From NCBI RefSeq assembly GCF_023544445.1, contig NZ_JALPVJ010000011.1:186001-250000 (forward strand): a stretch of DNA of 64,000 nt, given 5' to 3'. This document shows, one piece after another, positions 57,501 through 64,000 of this stretch. This DNA comes from Actinoplanes sp. M2I2. GTDB taxonomy: Bacteria > Actinomycetota > Actinomycetes > Mycobacteriales > Micromonosporaceae. The position numbers and the translations under genes are program-made. The first letter of the stretch is position 1. Every line of letters starts with the position of its first letter. The notes under the pieces were generated by a model. The model made no database searches. It saw nothing but the letters and a program-made list of their open reading frames with translations, and was not told the DNA's origin.

Positions 57501-57545
57501 CGTCGGCGGGCGAAGGCCCGACGGTCAGGGTCCGGCGGCCTGACC
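57501..57545 (+). terminator. Tandem hairpins after the TetR gene
   Basis: A bulged stem with GGGC-GAAG-GCCC at its tip spans 57501-57523, followed directly by GGTCAGG and CCTGACC (57523-57545), a perfect seven-base stem. A further GCCGGTT-GG-AACCGGC repeat sits at 57600-57615, next to the convergent def gene. Together they can insulate the two genes. Confidence 0.6.
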
Positions 57546-57617
57546 GCAAGCCCAGCGGTCAAAGGCTTGCCGCCCGGCTGACGGCCTTGCAGTCAGAAGG
57601 CCGGTTGGAACCGGCGG

Positions 57618-58127
57618 TCAGCGTGACGGCGACGGCGGCGGGGCCGGGCGGACGCGGCGCAGCTCGCGCAGGGCCTGGCGGCGGACGTCGCCGGTCAGGG
57701 TGTCGATGTAGAGCGTGCCGTTGAGGTGGTCGGTCTCGTGCTGCAGGGCGCGGGCCAGGAAGCCGGTGCCGTGGATGACCAGCTCGTCGCCGTTGCGGTC
57801 GAAACCGCGGGCGGTCACCGACATCGCCCGCTTGGTCGGGAAGTAGAGGCCGGGGATCGACAGGCAGCCCTCGTCGTCGTCCTGCTCGCCTTCGAAGTCG
57901 GAGAGGACCGGGTTGATCAGGTGCCCGATGGTGTCGTCGACGTTGTACGAGAACGCCCGCAGGCTCACCCCGATCTGCGGGGCGGCCACACCGGCCCGGC
58001 CGGGCTCGCGGACGGTGTCCTCCAGGTCGTCGATCAGGGCGCGCAACGCCGCGTCGAACGTGGTGACCGGGTCGGCCTCGGTGCGCAGCACCGGGTCGCC
58101 GAAGATCCTGATGGGCCGCACTGTCAT
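57618..58127 (-). CDS. def: Peptide deformylase
   Basis: The 169-residue protein has all three deformylase motifs: GVAAPQIG at 46-53, EGCLS at 86-90 with metal-ligand Cys88, and HETDH at 130-134. It removes the N-formyl group from nascent proteins in the cytoplasm. Many actinomycetes have several copies, so this may be an accessory one. The C-terminus is a short basic tail (RRQALRELRRVRPAPPP). Confidence 0.93.
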   Translation of the reverse strand: MTVRPIRIFGDPVLRTEADPVTTFDAALRALIDDLEDTVREPGRAGVAAPQIGVSLRAFSYNVDDTIGHLINPVLSDFEGEQDDDEGCLSIPGLYFPTKRAMSVTARGFDRNGDELVIHGTGFLARALQHETDHLNGTLYIDTLTGDVRRQALRELRRVRPAPPPSPSR

Positions 58128-58181
58128 GGCGCACAGGTTATCCGCCCATTACGGGCACCCCCGGCCCGGGCCCGCGCCGGG

Positions 58182-58673
58182 TCAGGCGAACAGGGCCAGC
58201 TGGTCCTCGGCGAGGAGTTCGCGCAGCCGGGCCAGCGAGCGACGGGTCTGGCTCTTGATCACGCTGACCGGCAGGTCGAGGACGTCGGCGACGCGGTCGA
58301 CGCTGTAGTCCTCGAAGTAGCGCAGGACGACGATCGCCCGGTCCCGTTCGGGCAGGTGGGCCAGCGCGTCCAGCATGGTCAGGCGCAGCTCGGGGCTGTC
58401 CCGGTGGACCGGTTCGGGCAGGACCGCCGTGGTCGACTCGCTGGAGGATCGGCGCCGGCGGTGGTCGAGGAAAACCCGCAGGAGGATTTTCTGCGCGTAG
58501 GCCACCAGGTTGTCCGACTGGACGGCCCGGCGCCAGCTCAGGAACAGCTTGGTCAGCGCGGTCTGGGTGAGGTCCTGGGCCAGGTGCCAGTCGCGGCACA
58601 GCATGAACGCGGTGGTCCGCAGCCGCTCGGCGTGCGCGTGGGCGAACTCGGCGAACTGCTCGTCGTCGGTCAT
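58182..58673 (-). CDS. SigE-family ECF RNA polymerase sigma factor
   Basis: The ATG at 58673 gives 163 residues with region 2 (RLRTTAFMLCRDWHLAQDLT, then QTALTKLFLSW) and region 4 (YFEDYSVDRVADVLDLPVSV, with IKSQTRRSLARLREL). The size and sequence fit the SigE-type group that is expanded in actinomycetes. Its start overlaps the preceding membrane protein gene by four bases, so the two are co-translated. Confidence 0.88.
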   Translation of the reverse strand: MTDDEQFAEFAHAHAERLRTTAFMLCRDWHLAQDLTQTALTKLFLSWRRAVQSDNLVAYAQKILLRVFLDHRRRRSSSESTTAVLPEPVHRDSPELRLTMLDALAHLPERDRAIVVLRYFEDYSVDRVADVLDLPVSVIKSQTRRSLARLRELLAEDQLALFA

Positions 58674-59533
58674 GACACGAGCACCGGCACCCGGCCGAAC
58701 TCCCTCGCGCCCGCCTTGATCAGGTCGGGGTCCATGGTGACGCCCCACCGCGCGTCGGCCGCGACCGTGGCCGCCTCGTCGGCGGTGAGCGCCCGGGGAC
58801 CCCGGCTGGAGCCGGTGAGGCAGGACGCGACGTCGACCTGCACGGCCGTGCCGTCGGGCCAGCGGGCGATGGCGACCGTGTCCTGCAGGCAGTTGTCGGC
58901 CACGTGCAGGATCGTCACCGTGGCCGTGCCGCCGCGCGGTGGCCGGGCGCCCTCGACCGGCAGGAGGCCGACGGTCACCCGGAGCAGGCCGGGCCCGGTC
59001 CCGCGGTCGAGCCGGATCTGCACGTGCGGGTCGCCGGCGCCCGAGACGGCCGCGTTGCTCGTCCGCCCGGCCGGCAGAAGCTGCGTCAGTAGGTGAAGCA
59101 TGGCCCCCGTTGTCGCTTTCTCGCGCGTTCCGGCGGCTTGATCGACGCCGCTGTGGATCGCCAACGTACGCCCGGGGCGGCCGGTCAGGAGGGCAGTCGG
59201 GCCTACTGGCACAGATCCGGGAGAGACCGTGGCCTTTTGGGCGGCCTGGCCGGGCGCATTGGGCCACGCCGTCGCGGCCGGTGACGGCGCCACCACCGGG
59301 GCGGCGGGGGCGGACCCGACGCCGGCGGAATGGCGGGGTTCCGAGTACGCGGCCACGCCACCGGCCAGGACCAGCGCGAGGACCGTGGCGGAGCCGCCCG
59401 CCATGAACCCGGCCCGGCGGCGTCGCCGGACGCGGCGCCCGTCGCGCAGGGCGGCGCCCACCACGTCGCCCAGCGGCGGCGGCCGCTCGTTGTTCAGCTC
59501 CGCCCGCAGCAGCGCACGCAGGTCTTCGGTCAC
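58670..59533 (-). CDS. Single-pass membrane protein upstream of the SigE-type sigma factor
   Basis: The GTG at 59533 (after GGAGAGGGTGGG) gives 287 residues: a short cytoplasmic N-terminus, a basic stretch RRVRRRRRAG, one transmembrane helix (SATVLALVLAGGVAAYSEPR) and a long extracytoplasmic part with two cysteines (DNCLQDT and VASCLTG). The build resembles membrane proteins that accompany SigE-type factors, possibly an anti-sigma or sensor protein, but no zinc-binding HxxxCxxC motif is present. Confidence 0.7.
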   Translation of the reverse strand: MTEDLRALLRAELNNERPPPLGDVVGAALRDGRRVRRRRRAGFMAGGSATVLALVLAGGVAAYSEPRHSAGVGSAPAAPVVAPSPAATAWPNAPGQAAQKATVSPGSVPVGPTALLTGRPGRTLAIHSGVDQAAGTREKATTGAMLHLLTQLLPAGRTSNAAVSGAGDPHVQIRLDRGTGPGLLRVTVGLLPVEGARPPRGGTATVTILHVADNCLQDTVAIARWPDGTAVQVDVASCLTGSSRGPRALTADEAATVAADARWGVTMDPDLIKAGAREFGRVPVLVS

Positions 59534-59657
59534 AACCCACCCTCTCCGCACCCGTCTCTGAACCCAGACGTGCCGACCGGGCCGTTCGGTGACCGTGGCG
59601 GAGGCCTCGAACGGGTCCCATGGTGCCCGCCGCGGCCCGATCCGGCCAGCCGGGGCG

Positions 59658-60233
59658 TCAGGCCGGGGCGGCCACGGCGTACGTCAGGTAGGCGAAGGGC
59701 CCGCGCCGCTCGACGCCGGTGAGGCTCAGGCGCGACGAGCTCAGCCGGCGCGGCAGCAGCGGGGCGCCGCCGCCCAGGGTCACCGGGGCGACGCCCAGGA
59801 TGATCTCGTCGAGCAGGCCCGCGTCGGCGAACGTGGCGGCCAGCTCGCCGCCGCCGACGATCCAGACGTTGCGCCCGCCGGCGGCCGCCGTCATCGCCGC
59901 GTGCACCGGGCGCACGTCACCACGCACGAAATGGACCGTGGAACCGGGCAGCGGCGGCAGGTCGCGGTGGGTGAACACCCAGCACGGCACGTCGCCGTAG
60001 TACTCCCGCCACTTCTGCGGCTGCTCGGCCAGTCTCTCGTGCGCGAACACCCACTCGTACGTGGTGGCGCCCATGGCGAACGCGCCCACCCCGGCGAAGA
60101 AGGCCGCGAACGGCTCGGTGCCGGTGTCGTCGGCGCGCCCGTCGCCGGTCTCGAAGAGCCAGTCGAGCGAGTTCTGCCGGTCGGCGATGTAACCGTCGAT
60201 CGACGTGGCCGTGTAGTACTGCGTCTTCGGCAT
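59658..60233 (-). CDS. Dihydrofolate reductase-like (RibD C-terminal) protein
   Basis: The ATG at 60233 gives 191 residues of the RibD_C/DHFR fold: KTQYYTATSIDGYIADRQNS, FAMGATTYEWVFAHERLAEQ, VWIVGGGELAATFADAGLLD and PVTLGGGAPLLPRRLS. These proteins bind NADPH; some reduce folates or riboflavin precursors, others have unknown roles. A nearby in-frame TTG at 60263 is a less likely start. Confidence 0.85.
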   Translation of the reverse strand: MPKTQYYTATSIDGYIADRQNSLDWLFETGDGRADDTGTEPFAAFFAGVGAFAMGATTYEWVFAHERLAEQPQKWREYYGDVPCWVFTHRDLPPLPGSTVHFVRGDVRPVHAAMTAAAGGRNVWIVGGGELAATFADAGLLDEIILGVAPVTLGGGAPLLPRRLSSSRLSLTGVERRGPFAYLTYAVAAPA

Positions 60234-60272
60234 GCCCGGCACTCTCTCACCGGGATACGACAAGAACCGGGC

Positions 60273-61484
60273 TCAGGGAAGCACGGCGGCGGCGAGGGCG
60301 GTCCTGACCGGCGCCAGCTTCGCCTCCGCCTCGGCCACCTCGGCCCACGGGTCGCTGTCCCAGGTGATGCCACCGCCGGCCCACGCGTGCACCCGCGACC
60401 CGTCCACCGCGACGGTACGGATGGTCAGCCCCAGGTCGAGGTGGCCGGGCCCGACCCACCCGACCGCGGCCATGCTCACGCCCCGCCCGACCGGCTCGAG
60501 CCGCGCGATCTCGGCCAGCGCGGCGATCTTGGGGGCCCCGGTCACCGATCCGCCCGGCACGAGCGCCCGCAGCAGCGAGGCCAGATCGAGCTCGCCCACG
60601 ACCGGCGCCGACACCACCGACTCGGCCTGCCACAGACCCGACCACCGGCGTACGGCGAAGAGGTCCTCGACCTCGACCGGCCCCAGCCCGGGCAGCCGGG
60701 CCAGGTCGTTGCGGGACAGGTCGACGATCATCACGTGCTCGGCGCGTTCCTTGGCCGACGCGAGCAGCTCCCGGCGGCCCAGCGCGGTGGCCGGGCGGGT
60801 CCCCTTGATCGGCCGGGTCACGACGCGGCCGTCGCGCACCTCGACGAGGGTCTCCGGCGAGGCGGTGGCCAGGGCCCAGCCGTCGCCGGCCAGCACGCCG
60901 CCGTAGCGGGCCCCGGGCAGCGCGGCCACCCGGCGCAGCGCGGGCAGCGGATCCCCGCCGTACGGCGCGCTGGCGTGCCCCACGACGTTGACCTGATAGA
61001 CGTCGCCGCGCCCGATCGCCGCCCGCACGGCCCCGACCGCCGCGGCGTGGGCGGACGGGGTCCAGCTCGGCGTCCACTCCCCCAGGGTGAAATCCGGCCG
61101 GGCCGGCTCGGGGCGGTCGTCGCCGGGGACGTGTTCGTAGACCACGGCGTAGACGTCCGGGATCGACGGCACGGGCGAGGGCGCGCCCGGAGCGCCGCCG
61201 GCCATCACGGAACCGGCATCGGCCGATACGTACAGTGCCGCTCCGCAGATCGAGCCAGCGCCGATCGGCCGGACGTGGTCAGCCGTTCGGCCAATGTTTC
61301 GCACGCTCAGTCCGTTGTCGGCCAGGAACTCGGAGACAAGCTCTGCGGGGTCGCCACCGTCACACCTGGACCAACGGAACCATGTTGACGCACGGTGACC
61401 GCCCTGGCAGGACCCCGGAGCACCCGGCGGAGCGACGAAGGGGGGTGCCGGGAAGTGGCCGATCGACCGGCTTCCGTGGACCAT
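60273..61484 (-). CDS. Chorismate-binding enzyme (aminodeoxychorismate synthase component I-like)
   Basis: The C-terminal 270 residues are a clear chorismate-utilising domain: RGDVYQVNVVGHASAPYGGD, RPIKGTRPATALGRRELLAS, VMIVDLSRNDLARLPGLG and PGGSVTGAPKIAALAEIARL, with the C-terminal GLTIRTVAVDG and WAGGGITWDSDPWAE. It should make aminodeoxychorismate for folate, or anthranilate, together with a glutaminase not in view. The start is uncertain: the ATG at 61484 is used, while a GTG at 61304 would remove a poorly conserved N-terminus. The proline-rich start (FPAPPFVAPPGAPG) looks non-native. Confidence 0.82.
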   Translation of the reverse strand: MVHGSRSIGHFPAPPFVAPPGAPGSCQGGHRASTWFRWSRCDGGDPAELVSEFLADNGLSVRNIGRTADHVRPIGAGSICGAALYVSADAGSVMAGGAPGAPSPVPSIPDVYAVVYEHVPGDDRPEPARPDFTLGEWTPSWTPSAHAAAVGAVRAAIGRGDVYQVNVVGHASAPYGGDPLPALRRVAALPGARYGGVLAGDGWALATASPETLVEVRDGRVVTRPIKGTRPATALGRRELLASAKERAEHVMIVDLSRNDLARLPGLGPVEVEDLFAVRRWSGLWQAESVVSAPVVGELDLASLLRALVPGGSVTGAPKIAALAEIARLEPVGRGVSMAAVGWVGPGHLDLGLTIRTVAVDGSRVHAWAGGGITWDSDPWAEVAEAEAKLAPVRTALAAAVLP

Positions 61485-61610
61485 CGGAGACGAGGATTCT
61501 GTCAATGGCGACACCGTCACCGGCTCGAACCGTCGTCGTTCGATTTGAGGTAACGTCCGTCACCGTCGTTGTGAGTCATCACACAAGCCCCCCGACCGGA
61601 GAAACACCTG

Positions 61611-61811
61611 ATGTGCCAGCACATGAACCCCTGCCCCACCGCCGAAGCCGTCGATCGTGAGGCCGCGCGGACCGTCGCGACGTGCCGCGAGCAGGGCTGG
61701 AGCCTCCTCTGCAACGGCGTCATCGTCTTCGAGGACACCGGTGAGATCCTGCCCGACGGCACCATGATCGAACCGCACCGCGGTCCGGCCCCGCACGCCC
61801 TCGCGGCCTGA
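61611..61811 (+). CDS. DUF5999 family small protein
   Basis: The 66-residue protein begins MCQHMNPCPTAEAVDREAAR and continues EQGWSLLCNGVIVFEDTGEI LPDG, which is how I remember DUF5999, a small actinobacterial protein of unknown function. The CxxH...C pattern at the N-terminus and a later Cys could bind metal. GGAG lies nine bases before the ATG. Confidence 0.78.
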   Translation: MCQHMNPCPTAEAVDREAARTVATCREQGWSLLCNGVIVFEDTGEILPDGTMIEPHRGPAPHALAA

Positions 61812-61965
61812 CGGGGAAGGACCTGAAAACCCCCGGAGAGTTCGACCCACATCACTACTCACCGTAGTTGAATGCATCCCCTGAGCCGGACGATTCCGAC
61901 CCGGACGAAGCTAGCCGGATGTTCTACCCGCGCGGACAACGACGACACGCGCGACGCGGGACGAA

Positions 61966-61990
61966 GCGCGCCCCCGACCCGAGGGCGCGC
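61966..61990 (-). terminator. Terminator hairpin after gcvP
   Basis: GCGCGCCC (61966-61973) and GGGCGCGC (61983-61990) form a perfect eight-base stem with a nine-base loop, 24 bases downstream of the gcvP stop. No T-tract follows. Confidence 0.55.
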
Positions 61991-62013
61991 CCCATCGCTC
62001 ATCCGAAACGCCC

Positions 62014-64000
<1,987 letters not shown>

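Noticed and set aside
59589..61388. 599-codon open frame on the plus strand
   Set aside because: It is antisense to the DHFR-like and chorismate-binding genes and has no family character.

Overview
The window is a chromosomal segment of a very high-GC actinomycete. GC-rich third codon positions leave nearly every frame open, many starts are GTG, and many genes look leaderless, with a TAGGGT-type -10 six or seven bases before the start codon. A FliA/WhiG-like sigma factor, a SigE-family sigma factor, paired dynamin-like GTPases and several actinobacterial DUF families suggest Micromonosporaceae, perhaps an Actinoplanes relative with motile spores. That placement is an inference. No rRNA, tRNA or CRISPR array was seen.

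Layout. 0-8.6 kb: the end of a NarL-type response regulator, the FliA/WhiG sigma factor, small metabolic enzymes (DUF885 protein, hydrolase, threonine dehydratase, epimerase, EEP nuclease) and the ohrR-ohr peroxide pair. 8.6-13.8 kb: a tyrosine recombinase with a leaderless promoter, a dif-like 28-bp site, a 2H phosphoesterase, a paired SMR efflux system, and a third SMR gene (gdx) behind a guanidine-III riboswitch. 13.8-18.4 kb: a hydrolase, a phosphotransferase and three gene remnants. 18.4-26 kb: an acyltransferase, another phosphotransferase, GNAT, methyltransferase, an ECF42-type sigma factor with its DGPF partner, and others. 26-33 kb: a two-gene LuxR/LAL regulatory operon diverging from a three-gene operon of two dynamin-like GTPases and an acidic protein, with a 28-bp near-palindrome between them.

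33-40.5 kb: an MFS transporter with a GntR gene, Nudix, GNAT, DUF3626-uppP, a second tyrosine recombinase and an ABC-F protein with a long 5' leader. 40.9-45.1 kb: a compact NIS-siderophore-like operon of two IucA/IucC synthetases and a PLP decarboxylase. 45.1-50.4 kb: a leaderless poly-cysteine upstream ORF before a GNAT gene, a lipoprotein, a small zinc-ribbon protein, a hydrolase, a deaminase with HAD in place of HAE, and a PadR-membrane protein operon closed by a 15-bp-stem terminator. 50.4-54.1 kb: a region edged by a frameshifted serine resolvase and a truncated integrase. 54-64 kb: a fructosamine-kinase-like protein, GNAT, an NmrA/SnoaL pair controlled by a divergent TetR gene with a clear operator, peptide deformylase, SigE-type sigma factor, a DHFR-like reductase, a chorismate-binding enzyme, DUF5999 and the 3' part of gcvP, which runs off the window.

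Most of the segment is ordinary core and accessory metabolism. The signals most worth following are the poly-Cys leader, the dynamin trio with its palindrome, the dif-like site, the ABC-F leader with a symmetric -10, and the minimal siderophore operon.
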